A stretch of DNA of 18,957 bases from Desulfobacterales bacterium (GTDB lineage Bacteria > Desulfobacterota > Desulfobacteria > Desulfobacterales > Desulfosalsimonadaceae), in assembly GCA_029933295.1 (NCBI GenBank), contig JAOZOL010000020.1, forward strand, positions 1-18,957. Direction: 5' to 3'. Shown one piece after another: positions 8,002 to 14,455 of this stretch. The number at the start of each line of letters is the position of its first letter. The stretch's first letter is position 1. The translations under genes and the position numbers were made by a program. The notes under the pieces are model-generated. The model saw nothing but the letters and a program-made list of their open reading frames with translations. It had not been told where the DNA came from and did not search any database.

Positions 8002-8086
8002 GCAACTTTCGCGCGGCAATGCAATTCCCCCAGGTCACAAACAAAGCTCCGAAAGCAAGCGCCATGAAAGCTATAACCGCTATCAT
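7979..8086 (-). CDS. Candidate 35-aa single-pass membrane peptide
   Basis: The frame encodes a peptide with an N-terminal hydrophobic stretch of about 20 residues (MIAVIAFMALAFGALFVTWG), followed by a short basic tail with KLHDKKK. This is the form of a single-pass inner-membrane miniprotein with its charged end in the cytoplasm. Its last 23 bases overlap the HEAT gene start in another frame. The reading frame is open upstream to 8230, but that extension is AT-rich and shows no membrane or domain signal. No good ribosome site precedes ATG 8086, which is the main doubt. No family is recognised; a helper for the HEAT protein at the membrane is only a guess. Confidence 0.4.
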   Translation of the reverse strand: MIAVIAFMALAFGALFVTWGNCIAARKLHDKKKSD

Positions 8087-8403
8087 GTTGTTCAGTATAC
8101 TTATAGAGTTGACGGTTGCCAGTTTACGGTTACCTGAAAATGCACGTTTAATCTTAGATATATTTTTTCTTGTAATATCAACATAATAGATTGATATTTT
8201 GTAAGTTCTCAAAAAGATCGGGCGATCCACATATTGTGATAGTTTTCTGGATTCCTGCCTTCGCAGGAATGACAGGCGACGGGTACTTTTCTTAAATCGT
8301 CATTCCTGCGAACAGACTGTGTCGCAATCCAGTATTGTAGGGATGTTATGAATCCCGGCCTACGCCGGGGTGACGGATCTGGGACTTTTGACAAAACCAT
8401 TAT
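8087..8403. other. Intergenic region with REP-like array
   Basis: These 317 bases between the ferredoxin gene and the small membrane peptide hold three hairpin units (listed separately) and flanking AT-rich sequence. No additional gene was found; open frames across the array are by-products of the palindromes. Confidence 0.6.
8247..8376. repeat. REP-like palindromic array, three units in alternating orientation
   Basis: Unit 1 (8247-8276) has the perfect stem ATTCCTGC-CTTC-GCAGGAAT and ends in GACAGG. Unit 2 (8298-8332) is in opposite orientation, starting CGTCATTCCTGCGA and ending GCAATCCAG. Unit 3 (8350-8376) has CCCGGC-CTAC-GCCGGG followed by TGACGG. The shared TGGATTCC/GTCATTCC frame is typical of dispersed bacterial REP elements. 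A related block also occurs at 10571-10616 inside another element in this window. Confidence 0.75.
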
Positions 8404-8589
8404 TCACTCCCACGCAATACAATCCGCAGGACAATTTTTGATGGCATCATCCACTTCTTCTGCAGGATATTCATCAAGGTCTGCCACCTGAACATACCCA
8501 AGCTCGCTTACATGGAATACGGACGGGCTGACTTCTTCACAGATGCCGCATAAAGTACAATCACCAAGTTCCACAACCGGGGTTTTCAT
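8404..8589 (-). CDS. Small [4Fe-4S] ferredoxin
   Basis: This 61-aa cytoplasmic ferredoxin has one cluster motif, CTLCGIC near the N-terminus, with the fourth ligand in NCPADCI near the C-terminus; the second Cys there (C of DC) may form a disulfide or be free. The size fits monocluster ferredoxins of sulfate reducers. The start is ATG 8589, sharing an A with the flavodiiron gene's TGA stop (TGATG). AAGGGG lies just upstream, so the two genes are probably translationally coupled. An in-frame GTG at 8592 directly precedes this ATG. It may supply electrons to the flavodiiron protein or connect it to ferredoxin-reducing metabolism. Confidence 0.92.
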   Translation of the reverse strand: MKTPVVELGDCTLCGICEEVSPSVFHVSELGYVQVADLDEYPAEEVDDAIKNCPADCIAWE

Positions 8590-9779
8590 CACCGCCCCTT
8601 ATTCACCGCCTGCCCGATTTTCCGGCCGAATGCAACGCTCGCTTCAATGTCCGCATCATCCGGAACATATTTAACCCGGAGATCCGGTTCGATGATCTCA
8701 AACTTCATGGCTTCAAGTTCTGCTCTGACCAGCTTTATGGACTCCCCGCTCCAGCCATATGAGCCAAACGCCGCACCTATTTTATTTCTGGGCTTTAACC
8801 CTTTCATATACGTCAATGTATCACTGACAGTGGGGAATATGCCGTTATTAAGGGTCGGCGAACCAACCACAATGGCTTTAGCATCAAGAACTTCAGTTAT
8901 GATATCACTCCGATGGGAACTTCGGATATGGATAGGCCTGGCAAAAACACCTTCCTGAGAAATTCCATCTGCAATTGCTTTTGCCATCTTTTCCGTGCTG
9001 TGCCACATGGTATCGTAAATAACAACGGCTTTTTTCCCGGCGATTTGATTACTCCATTGAACATAGGCCTCAATGATTTTGCCCGGATCTTTCCTCCAGA
9101 AAATCCCGTGATCCGGACAAATCATTTTGATTTCAAGGCCGATTTCGGAAACATGTTCGATAAGCTTAAGAATTTTAGGCGCATACAGCATCAGGATATT
9201 TGCAAAATATTTTTTGGCATGGCTCATAATTGTGGGGCCCACCACGTCATCAAACATTTCATAACCGGCATAATGCTGACCAAATGCATCACTTGAAAAA
9301 AGAATCTGATCTTCCTTGACATATGTGAACATGCTGTCCGGCCAGTGGAGCATACGGGTTTCAATAAATGAAAGATTACGGGAACCGATATTTAGCTCTT
9401 CCCCGTTTTCAACAGCATGATAATTCCATTGCTGTTTAAAATGTTGCGACAAATTTTTCAGCCCCATTTTCGAACAATAAATCGGTTTTTGTTCACCGAT
9501 GGCGTGCATAATCCGGGGCAACCCGCCGGTATGGTCCATCTCCGTATGATTGCTGATAACCATATCAATCTTTTTAGGATCAATAATTTGAGAAATATGA
9601 TCAAGAAGTTGGTCCTCATGCCCCTTTTTCACAGTATCAATCAAAATCACTTTCTCATCCACAATCAAAAATGCATTGTAACTTGACCCTTTTTCCGTTG
9701 AATATCCATGAAAATCTCTGATATTCCAGTCAATCACGCCAACACTATAAATTCCTTTAGCAATTTCAACAGGCTTCAT
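8589..9779 (-). CDS. roo: Flavodiiron protein, rubredoxin:oxygen oxidoreductase type
   Basis: This 396-aa cytoplasmic enzyme reduces O2 to water (and in some members NO to N2O) with electrons from rubredoxin. The N-terminal metallo-beta-lactamase-like domain keeps the full diiron ligand set: His78, Glu80, Asp82 and His83 (HTEMDH), His145, Asp164 and His224. The C-terminal flavodoxin domain (about 251-396) carries YDTMWHSTEKMA (FMN phosphate loop) and the later GSYGWSGES loop. It has no C-terminal rubredoxin or NADH-reductase extension, so it is a class A enzyme. The start has TAGGAG upstream and lies 19 bases after the flavodoxin gene, which itself follows rubredoxin. This rubredoxin-flavodoxin-flavodiiron-ferredoxin order supplies the expected electron donor next door. 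O2 rather than NO reduction is inferred from the neighbours. Confidence 0.94.
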   Translation of the reverse strand: MKPVEIAKGIYSVGVIDWNIRDFHGYSTEKGSSYNAFLIVDEKVILIDTVKKGHEDQLLDHISQIIDPKKIDMVISNHTEMDHTGGLPRIMHAIGEQKPIYCSKMGLKNLSQHFKQQWNYHAVENGEELNIGSRNLSFIETRMLHWPDSMFTYVKEDQILFSSDAFGQHYAGYEMFDDVVGPTIMSHAKKYFANILMLYAPKILKLIEHVSEIGLEIKMICPDHGIFWRKDPGKIIEAYVQWSNQIAGKKAVVIYDTMWHSTEKMAKAIADGISQEGVFARPIHIRSSHRSDIITEVLDAKAIVVGSPTLNNGIFPTVSDTLTYMKGLKPRNKIGAAFGSYGWSGESIKLVRAELEAMKFEIIEPDLRVKYVPDDADIEASVAFGRKIGQAVNKGR

Positions 9780-9798
9780 TTTATCTCCTAAAATTCAA

Positions 9799-10242
9799 CT
9801 ATTTAAATTTCTCTCCGATGCCCTTTCCATAATCCTGACAAGCCTTTAATCCCTCATCTGTTTCAAGAACGGCATCTTTTAAGCTCAACGCCCCCATATC
9901 CACCATATCCATTTTAAACACATGATTCATGGTATCAAAAAGCATTGGCGCTGATTCCCCGCTATGGGTATACGGCCCGAAAGCCCCCCCCATCTTCCCA
10001 AGCAGATTCGCTTTTTCCGCCATAAAAAGAAATGTTTTCATTCCACCGGTCATATCCCTATGATAAGTGGGGCAACCAAAAGCATACCCGTCATACCCTG
10101 CAATATCCTTTGTATTCTTCAAATCAGAAATTTTTTTAAGAACTGCCTCATTGCCGGAAAAACGAACCCCTTCTGCAATATATTCCGCCATCTTTTCAGT
10201 ATTTCCCGTCCTGCTTGTATAAGCAATCAACACTTTTTTCAT
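9799..10242 (-). CDS. Flavodoxin, first copy
   Basis: This 147-aa flavodoxin is an FMN-containing one-electron carrier of the cytoplasm. The phosphate loop TSRTGNTEKMA is standard, and FGCPTYHRDM and GAFGPYTHSGES mark the isoalloxazine loops. The latter resembles the flavodoxin domain of flavodiiron proteins more than that of classical Desulfovibrio flavodoxin, with Thr-His where the other copy and the flavodiiron protein have Gly-Trp. It lies 24 bases after rubredoxin and 19 before the flavodiiron gene, with an ATAGGAG ribosome site. It probably acts as donor to, or substitute for, rubredoxin in that system. It is clearly paralogous to the flavodoxin at 13600-14043. Confidence 0.92.
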   Translation of the reverse strand: MKKVLIAYTSRTGNTEKMAEYIAEGVRFSGNEAVLKKISDLKNTKDIAGYDGYAFGCPTYHRDMTGGMKTFLFMAEKANLLGKMGGAFGPYTHSGESAPMLFDTMNHVFKMDMVDMGALSLKDAVLETDEGLKACQDYGKGIGEKFK

Positions 10243-10266
10243 CTTATAATCTCCTATTTTTTATTA

Positions 10267-10428
10267 TTAATCCTCTTTTGCGAAATCGTCCTTCCCAGCA
10301 CCACATACCGGACATTCCCAGGCTTCGGGTAAATCGTCAAACGAAGTTCCCGGATCAATCCCGCCATCGGGATCTCCTGCTTCAGGGTCATAAACATATC
10401 CGCAAAGCTCGCATACATACTTATCCAT
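10267..10428 (-). CDS. Rubredoxin
   Basis: This 53-aa rubredoxin has the one-iron site CELCG (Cys6, Cys9) and CPVCG (Cys39, Cys42), plus the conserved YVYDPEAGD and Pro-Gly-Thr segment between them. It is the classical electron donor to the flavodiiron oxygen reductase and to superoxide reductase and rubrerythrin in sulfate reducers. The start ATG follows AAAGGAGG at a good distance. An operator-like dyad at 10447-10464 lies 19 bases upstream, so transcription of rubredoxin, flavodoxin, flavodiiron protein and ferredoxin may start here. Length and ligands are complete. Confidence 0.97.
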   Translation of the reverse strand: MDKYVCELCGYVYDPEAGDPDGGIDPGTSFDDLPEAWECPVCGAGKDDFAKED

Positions 10429-10446
10429 TATTTCCTCCTTTATCTT

Positions 10447-10464
10447 ATTATCATTAGCGTTATA
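10447..10464. promoter_or_regulatory. Operator-like dyad (copy 2 of 3), Fur/PerR-like, upstream of rubredoxin
   Basis: Read on the minus strand, TATAACGCTAATGATAAT shares the AACGNTAA core with the sites before rubrerythrin and the fusion gene, and TAATGATAAT matches the centre of the Fur box consensus. Three TTAG direct repeats follow at about 10464-10477. The position just ahead of the ribosome site fits repression. Confidence 0.45.
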
Positions 10465-10510
10465 GTTAGTTAGTTATAAAAATTAATTTGCAATTTATTA
10501 AAAAAATTTA

Positions 10511-10651
10511 CTTGGTTATCCACTTCGCTCAAGTTGAGAATAAAACGAAGCTACCTGGTATTCTTAAGTCCGTCATTCCGAGCAAAGGAGCGAAGCGACC
10601 GCGACCCGGAATCCAGAAAAAGTTGATAACTTGAGTGAACCGGATAACCAG
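10511..10651. mobile_element. MITE-like element, 141 bp, with terminal inverted repeats
   Basis: The left end CTTGGTTATCC...CTCAAGTT (10511-10535) is mirrored by the right end, whose complement reads CTGGTTATCC...CTCAAGTT (10628-10651), with about four differences in 25 bases including one indel. Both ends are flanked by AAAAATTTA (10502-10510 and 10652-10660), a possible 9-bp target duplication. The inside has no gene and carries a REP-like block. It lies two bases beyond the cytochrome stop codon. Confidence 0.6.
10571..10616. repeat. REP-like block inside the MITE-like element
   Basis: CGTCATTCCGAGC at the left and CGGAATCCAG at the right form the same outer frame as the units at 8247-8376 (GTCATTCC and its partner GGAATCCAG), around a GAGCGAAGCGACCGCGAC centre. 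It appears to be a diverged relative of those units. Confidence 0.5.
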
Positions 10652-10661
10652 AAAAATTTAT

Positions 10662-11024
10662 TCACTTTGAACGCACATGGCACCGGGAGCACCTGGTCGG
10701 CCCTGCTTTTTTACCGGCAGCTTTTCTATCTTTATGACACTTGAGACATTTGCCGTTCATTACCTGCTTATTGTACAGCGTTTTCCGGACAATCAATTGT
10801 TTGATGATGCCGGGTTGTTTTGGAAACAAATCATGGCAGGCATTACAATTGTTTTCAAGTGTCTTCTGATGCTCGTGGTGGGGAAACGTCACCTGGGGCA
10901 TTCGACCCTTTTCAATGACAATGATTTCAGCGCCTTTGCTTTCAGCATCTTGCTGGGCATATGAAAAAACTGCTAAAAAAACAAAAAATAAAACAATAAA
11001 CAGACAGGTTAATTTTTTACTCAT
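10662..11024 (-). CDS. Periplasmic triheme c7-type cytochrome
   Basis: This 120-aa secreted cytochrome has a clear signal peptide (basic MSKK, hydrophobic core to about residue 20, likely cleavage after SYA). Three heme-attachment motifs follow: CNACH (60-64), CLKCH (93-97) and CSRCH (112-116). Additional histidines (His49, 50, 52) can serve as distal ligands, as in c7/triheme class III cytochromes. It carries electrons in the periplasm. ATG 11024 is chosen because AGGAGAAG lies upstream and the signal peptide then starts correctly; an in-frame ATG at 11048 would add eight charged residues. It follows cydB across a 158-base gap with a large structured repeat. A link to the bd oxidase is suggested by position only, since bd oxidases normally use quinol. 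Confidence 0.9.
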   Translation of the reverse strand: MSKKLTCLFIVLFFVFLAVFSYAQQDAESKGAEIIVIEKGRMPQVTFPHHEHQKTLENNCNACHDLFPKQPGIIKQLIVRKTLYNKQVMNGKCLKCHKDRKAAGKKAGPTRCSRCHVRSK

Positions 11025-11181
11025 GTTTATCTCTTCTCCTTTTTCCATCTATAACCTGCATTCCTCACGAGCCGAATTTGCTAAAAAGATGCAAAGCGCA
11101 GGACATGAAAAGCCGTAGTGAGCTACTGCGATTGTCCTGCAACGCCGCAGATGCGGTGAAATCGGCTCGTGAAAAAGCTGA
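11025..11181. other. Structured spacer between cydB and the cytochrome gene
   Basis: This spacer holds the cytochrome ribosome site and the multi-branched inverted repeat listed separately. No CydX-like small subunit frame was found directly after cydB. Confidence 0.5.
11066..11171. repeat. Multi-branched inverted-repeat element
   Basis: The outer arms CACGAGCCGA (11066-11075) and TCGGCTCGTG (11162-11171) pair perfectly over 10 bases. Inside are GCAGGACA/TGTCCTGC (11098-11105 with 11133-11140), enclosing a GTAG/CTAC hairpin (11115-11126), and beside it CCGCA-GA-TGCGG (11145-11156). As RNA or cruciform it would form a junction with two arms. There is no T-run, so it is not a plain terminator; it could be an mRNA-processing element or a small mobile palindrome. 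Confidence 0.65.
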
Positions 11182-12213
11182 TCAATATGCTTCTTTATAA
11201 GCCAGATCATCCTCGGAAAGCTTGTCTTTAAACATATAAAATGCCCAGACCTGATACCCGATGACAATGGGAATAAATACAAGTACGACAACCAGCATAA
11301 TTGTTAACGTCAATTGACTTGCCGACGCATTATGCGCGGTTAATGAATAAAGTGAGTCCACGCTTGAAGGAAACATGTTCGGGTACAGTCCGATAATACA
11401 AAAAAACGTCGCACTGACAATGGTTGCGGCAGAAGCAAACCAGGCTTTAAAATATGCCCCTTTAATCAGAAAAAATTTGATGCCCAATAACGATAAAACC
11501 GTAATCAAGGGAACAATAAAAAGAATGGGATGGGACAGATAATTAACATACAACGGCGTTGCAAAATACGTTGCAATCAAAAACAATACCGAAATCCCAA
11601 GCAGCCCGAACCATACGTTGTTAGCTGTCGCCACCGAACGGTCATGCAATTGTCCGGGTGTTTTAATTGATAACCACAATGCGCCATGCTCAAGAAACCA
11701 GAGCAGAAAAAGTACGCCCCCTAAAATGCCATAGGGATTTAACAAATATAGCAGATTTCCGTGATACCCGTTCGCATCGATTGGAAGCCCTTGAAAAATA
11801 TTGGCGAACGCAACGCCAAAAAGAATGGCCGGGGCCACGCTTCCGATAAAAATACAGGTGTCCCACAACTTTTTCCACCCGGGAGACTCAATCTTTCCGC
11901 GAAATTCAAACGAAACACCCCGGATGATGAGGGCAAACAAAATCATTAACAAAGGTGTATAAAACGAAGAGAACATAACGGCGTAAACCTGGGGAAAAGC
12001 GGCAAAGGTTACGCCCCCGGCAGTAATCAACCACACTTCATTACCATCCCATAAGGGCCCGATGGAATTAATCATCAATCGTTTATCAATATCATTTTTA
12101 CCCAGGAAAGGCAATAAAGCCCCTACCCCAAAGTCATATCCGTCTGTCATAAAAAAAACCGCCCACAACAGACCCCACAGAAAAAACCATATGGATTGCA
12201 AAACTGTTTCCAT
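11182..12213 (-). CDS. cydB: Cytochrome bd quinol oxidase subunit II
   Basis: This 343-aa integral membrane protein with eight or nine helices is the second subunit of the bd-type O2 reductase. The N-terminus carries the family signatures WAVFFMTDGYDFGVGALLP and SIGPLWDGNEVWLITAGG, followed by FPQVYAVMFSSFYTP and ALIIRGVSFEFR. The complex oxidises quinol and reduces O2 to water with high affinity, without pumping but with charge separation. The length is slightly below that of E. coli (379 aa), as is usual in anaerobes. It starts 12 bases after the cydA stop with a GGGGG-containing ribosome site, so the two are co-translated. Confidence 0.96.
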   Translation of the reverse strand: METVLQSIWFFLWGLLWAVFFMTDGYDFGVGALLPFLGKNDIDKRLMINSIGPLWDGNEVWLITAGGVTFAAFPQVYAVMFSSFYTPLLMILFALIIRGVSFEFRGKIESPGWKKLWDTCIFIGSVAPAILFGVAFANIFQGLPIDANGYHGNLLYLLNPYGILGGVLFLLWFLEHGALWLSIKTPGQLHDRSVATANNVWFGLLGISVLFLIATYFATPLYVNYLSHPILFIVPLITVLSLLGIKFFLIKGAYFKAWFASAATIVSATFFCIIGLYPNMFPSSVDSLYSLTAHNASASQLTLTIMLVVVLVFIPIVIGYQVWAFYMFKDKLSEDDLAYKEAY

Positions 12214-12225
12214 TTCAAACCCCCT

Positions 12226-13530
12226 TTATTCCGAAACCGGCCCTTTTCTCGCATTTATAAAAATCAAATAAAAACCAACCGCCCCGAGAAATGAATAAAG
12301 CAGTACAAAAGCGATCAAAGAAAACAATACCTGAGAGGTGGCAATCGGAGACGCGGCATCCGAAGTTTTCATCAATCCATATACAATCCAGGGCTGACGC
12401 CCGACTTCCGCCAGAACCCAGCCGATCTCTATTGCAATATAGGGCAATGGGATGGATAAAAGCATGATTTTGAGATAATTCGGGCTTTCTATGAGGCGAT
12501 TGCGTTTAAACCAGCCGACAATGGTCAACAGGATAAACAAGGTGCCCAAACCGACCATCATACGAAATGAAAGAAATGTTAATAAAACCGGAGGGCGCTC
12601 ATCTTTTGGTATATCTTTCAGTCCTGTTACTTCAGCATTGAAATCATGGTGACTCAGAAAGCTGAGAAGGCCTGGCAAGGAACCCATCTCGATCAGGTTC
12701 TTTTCATTTTTTTCATCCGGTATTGTAAGCAGATGAATGGGCGCCTGGGTGGTTGTTTCCCAGTGAGACTCCATGGCCGCAAACTTTGCCGGTTGGACTT
12801 GTGCGACATGAACACCATGACTGTCCCCTGAGATAGCTACAAAAAGAGAACCGACCAGACCAAATACAAGTGCAATCTTAAAGGAACGGGTAAAAAATTC
12901 AATATGCTGTTTTTTCAACAAATGATATGCGCTGATACCCATTACAAAAAAAGCTCCCAACACATACGCGCTGCTGATCATATGAAAAAATTCAAGGATA
13001 CCGAATTTGTTTGTAATAACTGCCATAAAACTATCCAATTCCGCCCGGCCGTTTCGCATGACATACCCGACGGGTTGCTGCATCCACCCGTTGGCCAGCA
13101 GTATCCAGAGAGATGAAAAAGAACCGGCCAGGGCCACCAGCCACATTACCAAAGCATGGGCCTTTTTTGACAATTTCTTCCACCCGAACACCCATACACC
13201 TATCAGGGTTGACTCCAAAAAAAATGCTGTGGTGGCTTCAATGGCCAAAAGCGATCCAAAAATATCTCCCATAAAAATGGAATATCTTGACCAGTTTGTA
13301 CCGAATTGAAATTCAAGCGTGATACCGGTGACCACGCCCACGGCAAAATTAATTAAAAACAGTTTGCCCCAGAACTTTGTCATGGACAGATATATCTCAT
13401 CCCCGGTGCGGACATATTTAGTCTCCATGTACGCCACCAGGACAGAAAGCCCCAACGTCAAGGGAACAAACAAAAAATGAAACATGGTCGCAGCGGCAAA
13501 CTGCAACCGTGAAAGGAGCACAACATCCAT
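12226..13530 (-). CDS. cydA: Cytochrome bd quinol oxidase subunit I
   Basis: This 434-aa membrane protein with about nine helices binds hemes b558, b595 and d. Visible ligands are His18 (heme b595 side), His183 and Met325 (SFRMMVG, heme b558), and Glu98 and Glu106 in LAIEATTAFFLEST, which serve proton transfer. The quinol site includes GDSHG, the KFAAMES segment and the conserved GWVLAEVGRQPW. The Q loop is short, without the long C-terminal insert of E. coli, as is usual in sulfate reducers and Gram-positives. AAGGAGGAG precedes the ATG. It lies 69 bases after the flavodoxin gene and may be read through from it or have its own promoter. It gives the cell a membrane O2-scavenging oxidase beside the soluble flavodiiron route. 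Confidence 0.97.
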   Translation of the reverse strand: MDVVLLSRLQFAAATMFHFLFVPLTLGLSVLVAYMETKYVRTGDEIYLSMTKFWGKLFLINFAVGVVTGITLEFQFGTNWSRYSIFMGDIFGSLLAIEATTAFFLESTLIGVWVFGWKKLSKKAHALVMWLVALAGSFSSLWILLANGWMQQPVGYVMRNGRAELDSFMAVITNKFGILEFFHMISSAYVLGAFFVMGISAYHLLKKQHIEFFTRSFKIALVFGLVGSLFVAISGDSHGVHVAQVQPAKFAAMESHWETTTQAPIHLLTIPDEKNEKNLIEMGSLPGLLSFLSHHDFNAEVTGLKDIPKDERPPVLLTFLSFRMMVGLGTLFILLTIVGWFKRNRLIESPNYLKIMLLSIPLPYIAIEIGWVLAEVGRQPWIVYGLMKTSDAASPIATSQVLFSLIAFVLLYSFLGAVGFYLIFINARKGPVSE

Positions 13531-13599
13531 ATGGCTCTCCTCCTTAAGATGATATTAAGGGACTCACCCTAATCAATACAACGCAGTAGATGGGATTTT

Positions 13600-14043
13600 T
13601 TACGACGCCATCAACTTGCCGGCAATTTCGCGTCCATAGTCCTGGGCCATATTAATACCGCCACCGAGCCGGCTTGATTTAAGCATTAACGGCCCGCCGA
13701 CCATATCCATTTGAAAAATATTTTTCATTGTATCAAAGATCCGCCCGGACGCCTCACCGCTCCAGCCAAAGGCTCCGAACGAAGCCCCGATTTTATTTTG
13801 CAACTCGGCGTTTTCCGCCAAAAAAAGAAAGGTCTTCATGCCCTGCATCATATCACCATGGTAGGTGGCTGACCCAAACACATAGGCGTCATAACCGTTT
13901 AAGTCATCTTCAGATTTAATGTCTTTCACGTTCACAACCTTTACTTCATGGTCTGAAAACCTTATCCCTTCAGCAATAATTTCGCCGATTTTCTGAGTTG
14001 CATTCTTCCTTGTCGCATAAACAATCAGCACTTTTGCCATCAT
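13600..14043 (-). CDS. Flavodoxin, second copy
   Basis: This 147-aa flavodoxin is the same length as the copy at 9799-10242 and clearly paralogous. FGSATYHGDMMQGMKTFLF and GAFGWSGEA mark the FMN loops. The latter is almost that of the flavodiiron protein's flavodoxin domain (GSYGWSGES), so these stand-alone flavodoxins may derive from, or mimic, that domain. Its phosphate loop reads ATRKNATQKIG, differing from the usual TxxTGNT by loss of the glycine, which may change FMN affinity. AAGGA precedes the ATG. It follows desulfoferrodoxin by 10 bases, so it is likely an electron donor within the superoxide-reductase operon. Confidence 0.9.
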   Translation of the reverse strand: MMAKVLIVYATRKNATQKIGEIIAEGIRFSDHEVKVVNVKDIKSEDDLNGYDAYVFGSATYHGDMMQGMKTFLFLAENAELQNKIGASFGAFGWSGEASGRIFDTMKNIFQMDMVGGPLMLKSSRLGGGINMAQDYGREIAGKLMAS

Positions 14044-14053
14044 TTAATCCTTA

Positions 14054-14431
14054 TTATAATGCCTTCCAAAATCCATGAAGGTTACAATATTCACGGGCAA
14101 CAACCTGATCCGCCACAACGTTAAACATTGCTTCAGGGACATCGCCGGGATTTAAAAACTGGCGATAGATTTTGCCGTCAGCGATGATTTCGATCCACTG
14201 GATATAATGTTTTTCTTCCATGGGATGGGCCACTTCACCCACTTTAACTTTAACACCACCGTCGAATTTCTCAATTACCGGCACATGTTTTTCCTTTGCC
14301 GCATCCACCGTATTTTCGACAAGCAGCGTCATGGGCTGACCACAGCAAACCAGTTGCCCGTTACTTCCGAATAATACTTCGACGATATTGCCGCATAATT
14401 CACATTTATAAACTTCTAATCGTTTCGCCAT
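14054..14431 (-). CDS. dfx: Desulfoferrodoxin (two-iron superoxide reductase)
   Basis: This 125-aa cytoplasmic enzyme reduces superoxide to hydrogen peroxide without making O2. The N-terminal desulforedoxin domain keeps Cys10, Cys13, Cys29 and Cys30 (center I). The catalytic center II keeps His49, His69, His75, Cys116 and His119, with Glu47 and Lys48 in the lid loop. The numbering coincides exactly with that of the Desulfovibrio enzyme. Electrons normally come from rubredoxin, encoded 3.6 kb further on; a flavodoxin follows directly, 10 bases downstream. A GGAGG ribosome site precedes the start. It sits between the peroxidase-type rubrerythrin genes upstream and the flavodoxin downstream, so the peroxide it makes can be removed by products of the same transcript. 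Confidence 0.97.
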   Translation of the reverse strand: MAKRLEVYKCELCGNIVEVLFGSNGQLVCCGQPMTLLVENTVDAAKEKHVPVIEKFDGGVKVKVGEVAHPMEEKHYIQWIEIIADGKIYRQFLNPGDVPEAMFNVVADQVVAREYCNLHGFWKAL

Positions 14432-14455
14432 TTTAAATTACCTCCTTTGATATTT

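Noticed and set aside
8247..8376. CRISPR array considered for the repeated units
   Set aside because: Only three diverged units in alternating orientation, with unequal spacing and no cas genes nearby; a REP array fits better.
8209..8400. 63-codon minus-strand frame
   Set aside because: It is made of the REP-like hairpin units translated by chance; the residues follow the palindromes and no ribosome site is seen.
11049..11291. 80-codon minus-strand frame overlapping cydB, considered as a CydX-type small subunit
   Set aside because: It overlaps the end of cydB out of frame and then crosses the multi-branched repeat; it has no single hydrophobic helix at the start as in CydX.
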